From Vespa crabro (Eukaryota > Arthropoda > Insecta > Hymenoptera > Vespidae), in NCBI RefSeq assembly GCF_910589235.1, contig NC_060957.1, positions 5,264,162 to 5,328,161 of the forward strand: a stretch of 64,000 nucleotides of DNA, written 5' to 3'. The stretch's first letter is position 1. Each line of letters begins with the position of its first letter. Under the pieces are notes generated by a model. It was not told where the DNA came from. It made no database searches and was given only the letters and a program-made list of their open reading frames with translations. Positions 13,505 through 25,650 of this stretch are shown here, in pieces. The position numbers and the translations under genes are program-made.

Positions 13505-14279
13505 CGATTAGAGTTAATGCCGTAATGAAGCCGGCAATTTTTGTAGGTTAAAAGAAAAATATATAAATATAGAAAATAGGCTTTTCTTACAGCTAGACGG
13601 TTTCAAACCGGTAATTTGCTTATTGGATGCGACTTCAATTTATTTCTAGTGGTCACAACTTACTTGATCGTTTGTGAAATGCATTATTTTTTTTTTAATA
13701 CAATTTTTGTCACTTTCGAAAAACAACGTTGCTTCAGGATAATTTTGAATATCGTATTTGGCGCTTTCAGTTATTTTGTCATTAAACGATAAAAAATGTA
13801 TTATCGAGAGATCAAATATAACGGTTTGAACAAAGTTTGTACGTAGATGGTAGTACGATTTGTGGTAAGATATTTAATTTAAAGGGTGGAAAATTGAATT
13901 AAATCATAAAAAAATCACTTTTACTAATGCTAATAAATATTAAAGAAAATATAAGAAAAAGAAAAAATTGAGCAAAGGAAATGACAAAGCAAGATAATAT
14001 TGTGCTTATAATGCTTTCTCGATGTTTCGCCAAATCGTGTGAATGGCTGATAGAACGAATGTTGCATGGCTGTAAACGCGAGTTTCACAATTTGATGATC
14101 GAAATGTTTGCTTTGTACGATAATATACCGTGGCATGGAATCATCTAAACGAAGTAAGTACTCTCTTTATCAGAATGTAGAGTTTAATACACAACGACGG
14201 AAATATGGTATATTGTGTATTGCCGTGCTTTCTTATATATGCTTATATATGCGGCATATGTGTATGTGAATTGCAATTA

Positions 14280-14313
<34 letters not shown>

Positions 14314-15442
14314 ATGTATCACAGTGCTTACTTTTTGATTCTGTGAAGAATTCCAAAAAAATGTTTGGAATTCTTGAAAAAAACGATCTAAAATGAAATA
14401 TCAATATTCCGTGAAATTTGAATGTTCGTAAGATATATTTTAATAACATTTAAATACGAGAAAAAACTTAATGATTTTTGAATAAAATAAAAGGCACTCG
14501 AATTCTTAATTTAAAATAGAAATATTAACACGATCGTTCTCGCACACATCGAACAACATATCAGTTCGTAAATTAAAAAAAATCAATATCATAAAATACT
14601 GATAATTACTAATACTAATACTTGGAATTTTTAAAATAAGAAATATAAATGTATTTTCATTGCAATATATTGTAATATGTAAGATCGAAAGAATCTTCAT
14701 AATCTTTTTCATATATTTTCATATACTTTTGGCTATGCTTTTTCGTTGTTACTAAAAAATTGTTATCAAAAAAACAATCTATATAGATATATATAATATT
14801 GCGAAAAATCATCAAATACATAATTTTTTCAAAACTTAAAAACATCAAGTCGTTATTTAATATTTATAAAAATATTCACTAATTATAGCTATGATTATCA
14901 TCTAGAATTTATATTATACAAAGTGTTCACGCTCGAACTGATCTAAATTTTTTACTTCATAATATCAATATGATTGCGTATTAACCACTTTCTGCAATAT
15001 TCTTATTACACAGATCAGATATTAACACTAACGTTCAAATCAGCTCAAATGACCAAACAGTGCCTCTGCGCTTACTACTAATTGTTCCTATTCTTTATTA
15101 TTAAACACAAAAAACATGAATACCCTAATGAGTTGTACCTGTGAATATAGCATTTAAATTCTATGAAATATAAATATGCACTGTAGTATAAGTCTCTTAG
15201 AATAAATATTTTATTGTATAAGTAAACTCATTTTTTAAGCTTAACAAAAATCTAGATATTGTTTTGTGAATTCTGTATTTCTAGCATTAATATATTTTAT
15301 ATATATACACAAAAGATGTCTGTACATTATAAAAATATTCGAAATAAATACTCTATTATCAGTTCAGTAATAAATCAATTCAACCGAGTTCATGTTTTAA
15401 ATATCTTTATAAAAGAATTTATATTTATAAATACATTTTCAC
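13505..15442. other. Intergenic, no gene seen
   Basis: AT-rich DNA between the open island and the stop codon of RPAP1. It holds a TA microsatellite at 14282-14311 and several short open frames without support. The part nearest 15443 should contain the RPAP1 3' untranslated region. Confidence 0.6.
14282..14311. repeat. TA dinucleotide repeat
   Basis: Uninterrupted TA run of about 30 bp. Confidence 0.9.
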
Positions 15443-18400
15443 TTACAGTCTTGGTGGTTTATAATTTAATAAAATATTTACCAAGCTTTTATCAGGAATT
15501 GTTTCTATTTTCGTCCTCATTCGAATCGCTAATTTAGTTGTAAGCTTTAAATACATGGCAGAATGATGAAGTGCTATTGTATATGGTATTGGACACCATT
15601 CAAATTTAACGGTATTTCTAACAAGTGCTGTTATGTAAGTTTCTATTAATGACATATCATCTTCAAGAGGATAAAGATATTCTTGTAAAGGAATTATTAA
15701 TTTATTCAATGGTAATCTTAAATACCTGAGTACACCAGCATGCTCAGACCATAATAATTTCCTATAATGTACATTATGTCTCTGTGCAATTGGAATTAAT
15801 AATATCATTGCAAAATTATGATCACCATAAGAAGTTGAGCAAAAATGTTCACACATTGCAGTGAATAAATCAACAAATGAATTTAATCCTGGTAGATCTT
15901 TTGTAAAGTCTAACTTTTTGTAATACTTTTGCATTAAGTTTGACATTACTTCGTTTAATAAAATAGAAACATCATTGTTTAAATAAACTGTATCACACAA
16001 ATAGGTTAGCACTAATCTACTAAATTTTAAAGTTGGAGATAATTTTGCAACTAATTCAGGTGAAACGATTTCTAAACATAATATCACTAAGATATTCTTT
16101 TTATCTTTTTCTGTGCTAGTTTCATTATTTCTACATTTTGTATAAATGTGTACCAAAGGTAAATAAAGCCAATCTTTAGGCATTGCTGCTTGACTCCAAT
16201 CTGAATTTGATATAACATATTTTTCATACAAATTTGCTATTTCATATTTCATTTGATTATCAGCATTATTTAAATTTAATTGTGATAATTGATCTGTTAT
16301 TAATTCCAAATTTAATTTTTCATTTGATAAAGCAATTCTCAGCATATCTACTACATCATTAGAAAAATCTCCTGGTAATGACGATACAAGTTTAACAGAT
16401 ATTTTCCAAATATTATGTTTCACTATAGAATTTAAGTTTCTATTAAGAAAGTGAGCAGCTTTAACAATAATAATAAGCAAATAAAACTCCATTCGCGTAT
16501 ACCACGATCGTTCTAAATTCCAACTTGTTGATTCTAGTTTTTGAATATATTTTATAAATTCTGGTTGATTGAATATTGTCCAAAGACCTGTTTCAAATGA
16601 CTCACGGTAGAACATATCAAGTATTATTGCTAGGAAAGGAATACAAGAATTCTGAGATACGATTGGTTGTAATTGATCTTCCTCTGTCCGTACTCCAAGA
16701 CTTGGCAGACAGGATGGTTCTCGTTCAATAGAAGGTACACAAGTACTTAATAAATTTGAAGTAGAACTGTTCAAAATTTCAATATATAATTATTAACATT
16801 AAAAATATTTGAAAATTTGATGTTGATATATAATAAAGCAGAAACATACCATAATGTAGAAAATATATTTGAATTTGACATCCAATTTGTTTCCAAAGCT
16901 TTTAGATTGTTAACAGACAGCAATGTTTGTGAAATCAATTTTAAAATACACCACTATAAAATTATAATAATTATATTAGATTGAGTCGTATCTTATTTCA
17001 TGTGCTTTGTACAAACTTACTGTTGGAGATGATAATGATGATAATTGTCTACTCCATTTTGATAACAGTACGGAGATATTTTCCTTGAATGAATTTAAAG
17101 TACTAGCTACAGCTATGAGTACAGTTGCATATTCACAAGCTACATCTCCAGCTTTTCCAATATCATGATTACATAATAAAAGTTGTAACTGAGATATAAG
17201 TGTTAATTGAGCTCCTTCAATACTGTCCATTGCTACTTTGTGATGTAGCAACAATTTCCAAAGACGTAAGCTTTCAATATTTATTTTAATTCCTTCCTTT
17301 CTAAAAAATAAAAAATTTTATTAATACCAAAAAATACTATATTAAAACGGTATAACCTTACCCTGCATCACTGGAAACATATGATAGAATAGAATGAATG
17401 ATTTTCAACTGAACTAATTTTTCAGCCACTACTCTTCCACCGTAACAAACTAAGATTCGACATAAACGTACGCTAGCAGTTATTGGGATACCATAAGCAT
17501 TATTTACTGTATCATATGTAGCTAAAGCAAAAATTTATTTATTAATTACAATATTAAAACTTATAAACATATATTAATTCTATTCATTATTTGCATATTT
17601 TTATATACTCACTTAACTGATTGACAGATAAAGGTATAAAATTACAAATGATAGTATTCAACAAATTTGGAGTACTTGCAATGTTCAATGCAACTATATG
17701 TGAATGTCTTGCAAGACGAGTCAATATTTCCAAAGCACATATTACACCAACAGGTGGAGGATGCATTTCACTTAAAATATATCTACAATAATTTTGTATT
17801 GTTATAATACAATATGTTAAAATAATCAAAAATATAAATATTATACAACCTAATTCTTAAAAGAATATCTGATCTTAGAAGTGCAGAAACAGCATCTAAT
17901 TGTACGAGCTCATGGTCTTTCAAAGTACTTTCATCTTTAATATCAGAAGGTGGAGGTTTCAAAGTAGGTTCTATGTATTTGTCCCAACCAAACATTCTGT
18001 CCAAACAGATCTCATCTACTTCACTAAATACAAATGCTCTCAATACCTGCAAAGTTGCTGTAACCACAGCTACAGATGTATCATCCAATGAAAATCTTAG
18101 TAAGAGTAGGACATTATTTTGACTCAATGCATTTAGTGGTGCTGGTTGCAAAACTTTATCATACCATCCTTTTCGACTTTTTTCTAAGATATTAGCTAAA
18201 GTAGTGAGAGCAGTGCAACGTTGTTGTTGCGTAGAAGATCTACTTAATTGTAACAATTCTTGTAAAGAATAACCAGGACGTTCTGGTTCTTCTCCATGAT
18301 GATGAAGACCTTTATCTATTGATAAATTCTCATCTTTATATGGAAGTAATAAACCTATACGAGAAATATAAGAAATATAAATATAAAAGCAATCTTTTAA

Positions 18401-19566
18401 TTATATTTATAGTAAATTTACCATTAAAATCAAATCGAGCATTGTATGGTTCATCAGGGGCAGGTTTATGTTCTTTTTTTTCTGGTATATCTTGCATCCA
18501 CTGCAGTTTTGCAGGTTCTATAGTATCTAAATGGACCCAACCTTTTTCTTTAGCTTCCTTTAGTATTTCTACACAAGGCTTTGGTACAGTTTCTATACTA
18601 CTTGCACATTCCATAGCTTGATCTTGATCTTGATCACAGCATAAAGAATCACTTTCTTTATTTTTTATGCATTCTTTACTATCAAGTTTACATGACTGAA
18701 AATCTGGTTTATCTACTTCTGTCTTGTTTTTATCTTTTTTCCTATTTTTAAGAAATTTTATTAATTCTGGATTAAGAGATGATTTAAGCATCTCCTTTTC
18801 TTTCAATATTTCTTCTTCAGTCATTTCATTTAATTTTTTTAAATTTTCTTGATGAATCTCTTCGATAAATGAATCTTTCATAGCATTAGAATTTTCATTT
18901 TTTGTTGCATCAGATTCTTCTCGACATTTCATTTTCATAGGAAAGGCTACATTTTCTTTTTTTAAAATATTTTGTGAAAATAAACTCCGTTTAGTAGATG
19001 CATTCTAAAATTTATATACAATTCAAAAATTAGTATATCAAAGTAATATAATATCATATAAATAATATTTATATAAATACCATATAATTATCTGATACAA
19101 AGACTTTTGGAAAGCCAATTTCTGAATTAATATTAAATACTTTTTCATCAAAGCTAAACTTCTGTTCCTTCATATCGAATTTTCTTTCGATAATATTTCC
19201 AAGTATTATATTTGACGGATCTATTGGTATACTTTGTACTAAATCATGAATTTCTGCAGACGAATTTGCAGTTATTTCTTCTTTTACATTTGTATTTAAT
19301 ACTTCTCCTGTGCTTTGAGATGTAAAAATCTTTTCTGTCTTTTGTTTTTTCAGTTCTGAAAATCTAGATTGTACTCCACTCGAATTAGCTTTATATTTTG
19401 ACGCAAACGTTTGCATAGAATTAGCTTGTCCTTTAATTTTATCTCGTAAATTTATCACTTTGGCAGATGGTGGCAACCTATTTTTTAAAAAATCTTCCTG
19501 CATTCGAAATAATTCTTCTTCGTCGTCTCCAGGTTTGGGTCGTTTTAATGTAATCATATTATCCAT
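15443..19566 (-). CDS. RPAP1: RNA polymerase II-associated protein 1 (RPAP1)
   Basis: RPAP1 works with RNA polymerase II and is thought to help its assembly, nuclear import and contact with Mediator. Eight exons join with consistent phase on the minus strand: 19566-19081, 19004-18422, 18354-17850, 17782-17613, 17521-17362, 17300-17021, 16953-16850 and 16766-15443, giving 1041 codons and a stop. The start ATG at 19566 is the first in frame. The N-terminus (about residues 1-45) carries the family signature RPKPGDDEEELFRMQEDFL. The RPAP1_C signature spans the second intron: YNARFDFNG at the end of exon 2 joins LLPYKDENL at the start of exon 3, followed by GEEPERPGYSLQELLQLSRS. The rest is helical, armadillo-like sequence. 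No break is seen. The length is shorter than the mammalian protein (about 1,390 residues), as is common in insects. The identification rests on recognised motifs, so I am confident of the family; single exon borders are predictions. Confidence 0.93.
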
Positions 19567-20054
19567 TTTTAATTTCTACAAGATACTATTGTTTAATGAT
19601 AATAAAAATTATAAATAATGCAAAAATATTTTTGTTTTTTAATATATTTTTATATTTTTCATAACGTAATCCTATCCTCCCATTAATACTTTATTCCTTA
19701 CACTCGTTATAAGACTTCGAAACATCAACTTAGTAAACACATCGTTTCTAACCTATTATTTAATTTCTAATCTATTATGGCTCTCTATCACGTGACGCAG
19801 TTACCAATCAGCATGCAATTTCGTCTAGCCAATCCTGTTTCAGCATTAACCAATTCGCACGAAACGTGTACAACTTCAGCGACAGGTATAGACAAAATAT
19901 GAACTATAAGCGTAAGCATGAAAATCTGTCTCCATAGACGTATCAGTCTATAAGTTTGTATAAATTATACTTTACTTGCACGTAACATAATTATCGGATT
20001 AATGTGAGTTAGAGTAGAAACTGTGAGTAGGTTCGAACTCAAATTTTTCGTTTT
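19567..20054. other. 5' flank of RPAP1, no gene
   Basis: About 490 bp upstream of the RPAP1 start codon. It presumably contains the promoter and 5' untranslated region, but I see no TATA box or other clear motif placed to decide the start site. The far side borders the fatty acid synthase pseudogene. Confidence 0.5.
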
Positions 20055-21370
20055 CCTACATTTAATTGCAATTTTCATATCTTCTAACATAATGATATGA
20101 TTGCTATCAACAAAGTGTACATTTTGGCTTCAGTTATATGGAAATAATAATATTTTATAGTATTATAAATTATTGTTATTTTCATGATCTATACGAAGTT
20201 TTAAAACTTACATTCTGCAATTTATAATCATACGGGACGTTTAGTACAGAGGGCAACAACGGTTTGAATAATATGGAGTTCTTATATATAGCAATGATTA
20301 TAGATTATATGATATGGCTTCTTTCAATTTCACATAAAATGAAAGAATAGCGTTTTTTTTTATTTTCTTTTAAAAATAACTCCCTGTGTTCAAAGGATAG
20401 AACATTAAAAAATGCCTTTACTTTTTCATCCCACATATTGTATTTTCTTAATTAAAGTTCAAGCTGCAAACTAATGTTGAAAAATTAGAATAAGAATTAC
20501 GAAAAATGTTAAAGAAAAGACGTCTTTCAAGAAAATAACAACCGATCTCTGCAGTATTAATAGCTGGAAATGCATTTAATATACCAAGCAACATATTGCC
20601 TTCAAGTTCTTCTTTCAATTATTAATGTAGTTGTTGCTATATAAATGTTTTCAAATGCTGCAACTAGACCAACATCTCCAATCACTCCCCATTGTATAGC
20701 TAATCCAGGCAAACCTTCTTCTACTCTTTTCTCACATATTCTTTCCATAATGGAATTAGCCATACCGTAATTCGTTTGTCCGGCATTTCCTCTTCCGCAC
20801 GAGACTGAAGAAAAAATTCGTCCAAACATAATAAACTTATTTTCTTCTCTGATGAGTTCGTTGTAATATGAATTTTTCCGATAACAATAGCAGGACTTCC
20901 TTCGACCACTTCAAATCTACTGCTACCAGATCATTTGTAGATCGACATATATTAAATTCTTTTAAGAATTGTTTACACATTCTATAGTTTTTTAAGAATA
21001 GTTTATACAGATAAGAAGAAGTTACCTCTTCCAATCATTACTGTCAACTCAATTTTGCCCTCTTTGGTTTGTAGTTCAATTAAACTTTACATTTCCAATG
21101 ACAACAGACCTTTCTATAATATGTAGTGCTACCCTATAGTCATTGGGTATATAGGCAATGTTTCCAAAACCAAACATAAATATCACGTTATAGGAAAAAA
21201 TATCTGCTATCGATCACATTACCTTTTATGAACTCGAAATCTTCATCGTCGATCAATATTTCAATCCTTCGTTCCCCGAAACCATGTTTCTCATGTATTT
21301 TGAAAGACGTTACGAATCAGTCATACGAATATTCCCATCTAAACATAATATGGTATTGAATTTGAGGATT
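20055..21370 (-). pseudogene. Internally deleted fatty acid synthase pseudogene
   Basis: A decayed copy of the intact synthase at 38943-47913, same strand. Read from low to high coordinates it matches, in order, the last exon with the thioesterase His region (20059-20130, compare 39000-39086), the exon before it (20205-20460), part of the thioesterase Ser exon (20540-20655), a ketoreductase piece (20660-20816), then jumps to dehydratase exons (20840-20930 and 21030-21350). Enoyl reductase, most of the ketoreductase, the carrier domain, and all of the ketosynthase and acyltransferase are missing. Frames are broken throughout. The ketoreductase piece is nearly identical to the intact gene (two differences in 157 bp), while the flanking parts are clearly diverged. 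The ORFs at 20602-20829 and 20837-21034 are scraps of this relic and not genes. Confidence 0.9.
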
Positions 21371-21904
21371 AAATTCAAAAACATTCGAGTTTCACGGGAT
21401 CTTCAAAGAATTCGTGTTCTCCCATTAACTTGCTTGAAGGCCTTCAACGATATCCGAGGCTTCTGCCGCCGCCCTTATTCATCGCGACCAGTGGGTGTAT
21501 GACTCTGATAATTAGAAAGAGACAGGAGAAGATTTTCTGTGCAAATCGACTATTATTGCTGGTCCGATGCGAGAAGCGTATTTGAATGCGCTCTCGTAGT
21601 TCGAGAGAGAAGTAAGATATTGGGATATATTATATCTGTCTGCAGATCTGGAGAAAATCAACACTGTGGCGAATTGGCTTATATTACGAAATAAAAAGTA
21701 AATTAGGAGCTTTCTAGGATTTTCCTCTTATTATGGAAGATTTTTGAAAGGTCTCTCGGTGATTGCAAAACCTTTGTATATATAAATAGAAAATGCAGCA
21801 GTACTTAAATGGAATTCGGATTGTGAGAAATCATTCGAAAAATTAAAACAGGTTTCCACGTCATCGACAATTTTTGTTTTTTCGTTAGAAGGAACAATTT
21901 ATTT

Positions 21905-22130
21905 TATATACCGATGCCTCCGGCCATGGGATAGGAGGAGTTTTGTCACAAGTACAAGATGAAAAAGAGTTGATAATCGCTTATTTCGGTAGGGTCCTGA
22001 ATAAGACCGAAGGAAATTATTGCCTTACCAGACGAGAATTGCTCGCTGCAATAGATTCCATCAAGATCTTTCATTATTATTTATATGAAACTAAGTTCAT
22101 TTTGCGTAAAGATCATGCTTCTTTCCGATG
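21905..22130 (+). pseudogene. Gypsy RNase H domain remnant
   Basis: Shows the family run from the first acidic residue region (a shifted YTDASG-like start at about 21915) through SQVQDEKELIIAYFGRVLNK to NYCLTRRELLA and FHYYLYETKF. These are typical of the Ty3/gypsy RNase H. A frameshift separates the start from the rest of the domain. Confidence 0.85.
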
Positions 22131-22559
22131 ATTTAAGGATTTGGATGCATTATTTTCCCGATAGCTTGAGCGATTACGATATTATGATTTCGAAGTTGTC
22201 CATAGAGAAGGAAAGTCGCACGACAACGCAGATGGTTTATCCAAATGATCTTATGAGGAGACGCAATGTAATTATTGTGCTAAGCGAGAGACAATGGAGG
22301 AATGAACAAATTTGATAGAGAGAATAGTTTTTAAAGACGAAGAATTCAGGAATTGGAGTGATTGGCAACAAAAAAATGAAACAATTTGCATTATTTTAGA
22401 AGCGAAAGAGAGAAGAAAAGACTAGATTGGCAGGAGACTTCGGCAAGAGAATCATCACTGAAAGTATACTGGGTACAATGGGAATTTCTTTTTATTGAAA
22501 AAAACCTCCTGTTTCGAAACTGGATACATTCAAGTATAAAATTTCATACTGTTAAAATT

Positions 22560-23290
22560 GTTGTTCCTCAGGCGAAAGTAGAAGATATTTTAAAGGAAGT
22601 ACATGATAATTCTACGGGAGGACATTTCGGAGTAAATAGAACGGAAATTGGAAAGGATTCGAAAGAGATATTATTGGGTTGGGTGTAAGCAGGAGGTAAA
22701 AGATTTGTGCAGGACATTGCGTCACTAGAAAGGCCCAACAAGAAAAGGAAAAAGTGGGATACGAATTTACAACATGGGAATGCCTTTTTAACGGATACAA
22801 ATGGATATCTTAGGTCCTTTTCCAAAGTCCTTTTCCACGGGAAAACAGATTTCTTTTGGTAGTGGCAGATTGTTTTTGTAAGTGCTTAGAAGCATTTCCA
22901 TTTGAAATTTTAGAGCACAAACTTTTATCGAGTAACTGAAACTTTTAGTCGTAGCTGAAATTTTTGCCTAGTAAGTTGTTTCTAGATATGGGGCACCATT
23001 AGAGTTACATACCGGTCAGGATAGTAATTTCGAGTTTAGATTGTTTAAGTAAATTGTAAAGTTGTTAAGAATCAGAAAAAATAGGACAACAGTGTTTCAT
23101 TCACAGTCAAGTGGAACATCAGCATAGGACAATCATCGATTACTTAGCAAAATTCATTAATCGAAATCAAAAGGATTGGGATCGTTGGGTCCCATTACGT
23201 TTGTTGGCCTATAATTCCGCGAAATATAAGACGACTGGATTATTTCAAGTCGAAATGTTTGTTGGAGGGATTTAAAAATACTGTTGGATC
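22560..23290 (+). pseudogene. Gypsy integrase remnant
   Basis: The zinc-binding part is visible near 22565-22650 (LKEVHDNSTGGHFGVNRT). The core follows with MDILGPFPKS near 22805, a GAPLELHTGQDSNFE stretch near 22993, and the third acidic motif region VEHQHRTIIDYLAKFI near 23110 ahead of NQKDWDRWVPLRLLAYNSAK. In intact relatives these carry the DDE triad. Several frame changes break the sequence. Confidence 0.82.
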
Positions 23291-24080
23291 TTCTTCGGGA
23301 ATGTCCACCTGATTGCATGGAAAAGGATATTGTTTACGCATATGGATCGAAGCTTAGGACAAAATTAAATAAAATTCATAGAATCGCAAGAGGCTGGATT
23401 AAAATAAAATCTTACAAAATGAAGGTTTAGTATGATCGGGGAGTGAATAAGAAAAATTTAGAAGAAAGCTAAAAGATATGGTTATTTAATCCTCAACGAA
23501 GGAAGAGAAAAGCACAGAAGCTTGAAAGCAATTGGGAAGGACCATATAAAATTAAAAAAAAAATCATTGATATAGTATTTTGTATAAATCTTCGAGAGAA
23601 AGAGATAGATCGTTTATTCCGATTGTGTGATACCGTTTTTAGAAAGATCAGATAATGAAAAAGGTTAATTAGCGATAGGAAAATTCAGTAAAAATAAGTG
23701 GTGCATGATTAACGCTTTGGAATGAATGATTTAAATATAGCGCAAAGGCAGGATGTGTAAATGTGGGCTTGCCACTCTTGTTCTCCGGCATGTCAAGAAA
23801 CGTAACGTAGGAGCAGACCCAAATGAGATTTCGTATACTCAGCAGAAGCATTTATTTCAGATATTCAAATCTATACGACGAAAAAAGTACCTGTCAAAGG
23901 CTTGGAACTTCTGGAGGAGGGGTAATGCTTGCAACCTCACGAGGCAGCCGATCGGTGGGCTACGTGGCTGGGCTAATGTCTACTAGATGACAATCTCGTA
24001 AATGGACGAGATAGGACGATATTTTGAGGATGCATGCATTTGACTGAAGATCATGAGCTGAATGTTTTATTTTTATGTTC

Positions 24081-24096
24081 GAGAAGGGGGAGAAAA
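24081..24096 (+). other. Polypurine tract of the gypsy element
   Basis: The purine-only run gagaagggggagaaaa sits immediately before a TGTT, as expected for the plus-strand priming site next to a 3' LTR. Confidence 0.6.
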
Positions 24097-24098
24097 TT

Positions 24099-25057
24099 TG
24101 TTATAATAAATAAAATATGTTCCTAGAAAATTCTATTGGGTAAAATTTTTGTTTTAGTAGATGTTTCGGAGAAGATACGAAGTTTGGACCGAATGGGAAG
24201 AATGCGTGAAGAAAAAAGTATAATCCACGGGGAGTTCGGGAATAAAAGAAGAAGAAAAAGGAAGGAAGAACTATGCTGAGTACCACCGATTTTCCAGTGG
24301 TTTTTAGACCATGGTTTTTTCTCCGAGCGAAGTGAGTTTGCGCTTCAGGTGAATGTCAGATCGGCCATTGGATGGAATAGGCTCATAATCTATTGCCTCT
24401 CCATACCTATGGTACTGCAATCTACGACGAGAAAGCTGTGACGATTTCTTTGCGATTGTTACATCTCCTTCGGCAAGATACATAACTTACACGTCTCGGC
24501 GCCATCAAACGCACACGCGGGTAATCAATTAACAAAATAAGAAACGACGCCTAAAACAAAGGAGACGAAGTCATATATTCTGTCTTCGACTCTTCTACAG
24601 AGCTGATGGAAGACATAGTCTGTACCTATTATATATCGAACATAGTTAAATAAACATATCACTGTTGTTACTTTATATGCAAAATTTCTTTCTATATAGT
24701 GGATTGTCAACCCACAAAGTGCCTAGAAGGGACTCCCTCTAGAGTGAAAATAAAGAGACGGATTCGCTTTGATTCTCTCGGGATCTCGCGGTTGGAAACT
24801 TCGGAGCACAAGGAATCTTGTCGATGGATTGCATCTGGGTTGCTCAGGCACGCTGATATTTTGACAAAAAACAACCGACTATCGTCTATTTTCTTAAGGA
24901 AATCGTCATGAGAGGACATAACTCGTAGACGTTACAAAATATCTGAATATTTTATTAAGAGAATTAATCTGTTAAGCTATTAATTCTTTATAAGTTGTTC
25001 TGGTTTGTTTTGGTTACTAAAGTTCTTTTTTGTTCAAATACGTGGTTGAGTGTAACA
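24099..25057 (+). repeat. 3' LTR of the gypsy fragment
   Basis: Bounded on the left by TGTT directly after the polypurine tract and on the right by GTGTAACA at 25050-25057. The right end (about 24720-25057) is homologous, in inverted orientation, to the LTR at 30436-30702. The left limit is less certain: an alternative TGTTAC start lies at 24457, which would give about 600 bp instead of 959 bp. The inner part contains GA-rich sequence around 24250. Confidence 0.6.
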
Positions 25058-25061
25058 ATGT

Positions 25062-25455
25062 GTGTGTGTATGTGTGTGTGTGGATTGGAAGGTTCTAACG
25101 CTAGTTAATCGTGCGTATGTGTATGTATAAGATAAACCTTAAAAAAGGGATGGAAGGTTCTAGAGCTACTTAGTTGTATGAATGTGTGCATGAGATAAGT
25201 AAATCTATCGATGGAAAAAGATAGAAAGTTTTAGCGTTAGTTGAGTGCGTGTGTATTTAAGACAAATTGGTAGGCAGTTGAATAGATTATGGTCTATCCT
25301 TTGTGGTCTGCGTTGTTTCTGAAAGGAAGAGAAAGGACTGAGATTAGGAGAGAGAGTGAAATAGAAAGCAGCGTGAGTGAGGTGGGCAACGAAATAAGGA
25401 ATAGAAGGAACAATAAGGATTGCCGAATATGTATGCATGAATGTGAATGGGGATG
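25062..25455 (+). repeat. R1 dispersed repeat, copy a
   Basis: Begins with a TG-rich run, then contains three imperfect units of about 70-80 bp built on ggttctaacgctagttaa ... gtgtgcatgagataagt, followed by tatcctttgtgg and a GAGA-rich part that ends near gaatgtgaatgggg. The same order occurs at 30770-31107 and 53440-53730. I do not recognise the family. LTR-like features are discussed in the findings. Confidence 0.75.
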
Positions 25456-25459
25456 AAAA

Positions 25460-25650
25460 ATATTCTACACTTAAAATATCTTATATTTCTCGCAACCCTA
25501 CCTGGAAGATAGGAAACTAGAATCACTTATTTTGGGTTAATAATAATTTTATTAGTTAATGTATTACAATGGTATAACTACATTCTCTTTACTCGTTCTA
25601 CTCAAAACCACCTTATGTTCTCTTTACTCTGTGCTTGTTTCCGCACGTTT
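25460..25650 (-). repeat. R1 repeat, copy b, first half
   Basis: Inverted relative to copy a. It matches the reverse complement of 53780-53975 (cgcaaccctacctggaagat, then ttttattagttaatgtatta, then gttctctttactctgtgctt). It stops abruptly near 25650, and the missing remainder resumes near 27930, so a piggyBac element sits inside it. Confidence 0.7.

Larger units (their letters stand above)
21465..25057 (+). mobile_element. Degenerate Ty3/gypsy retrotransposon, 3' part
   Basis: A plus-strand fragment of an LTR retrotransposon of the Ty3/gypsy group. Recognisable in order: the end of reverse transcriptase (about 21640-21850, with a WNSDCEKSFEKLKQ-like stretch), RNase H (21905-22130), the integrase zinc-binding region (about 22560-22700), the integrase core (about 22800-23290), a polypurine tract (24081-24096) and a 3' LTR. 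Gag, protease and most of reverse transcriptase are absent. Frameshifts and stops occur in every domain, so it is dead. The left limit is uncertain: 21465-21605 matches 37220-37360, so that piece belongs to a repeat, perhaps the same family. Confidence 0.85.

Noticed and set aside
18319..18621. 100-codon plus-strand open frame
   Set aside because: Lies antisense to RPAP1 exon 2, which has clear family motifs.
20602..21034. Small open frames with a ketoreductase motif, possibly a separate reductase gene
   Set aside because: They have no Rossmann start, sit among other broken synthase pieces, and the apparent quality comes from one converted tract.
23753..23986. 77-codon open frame downstream of the gypsy integrase
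   Set aside because: No motif of an envelope or other known protein; it lies in the decayed end of the element.
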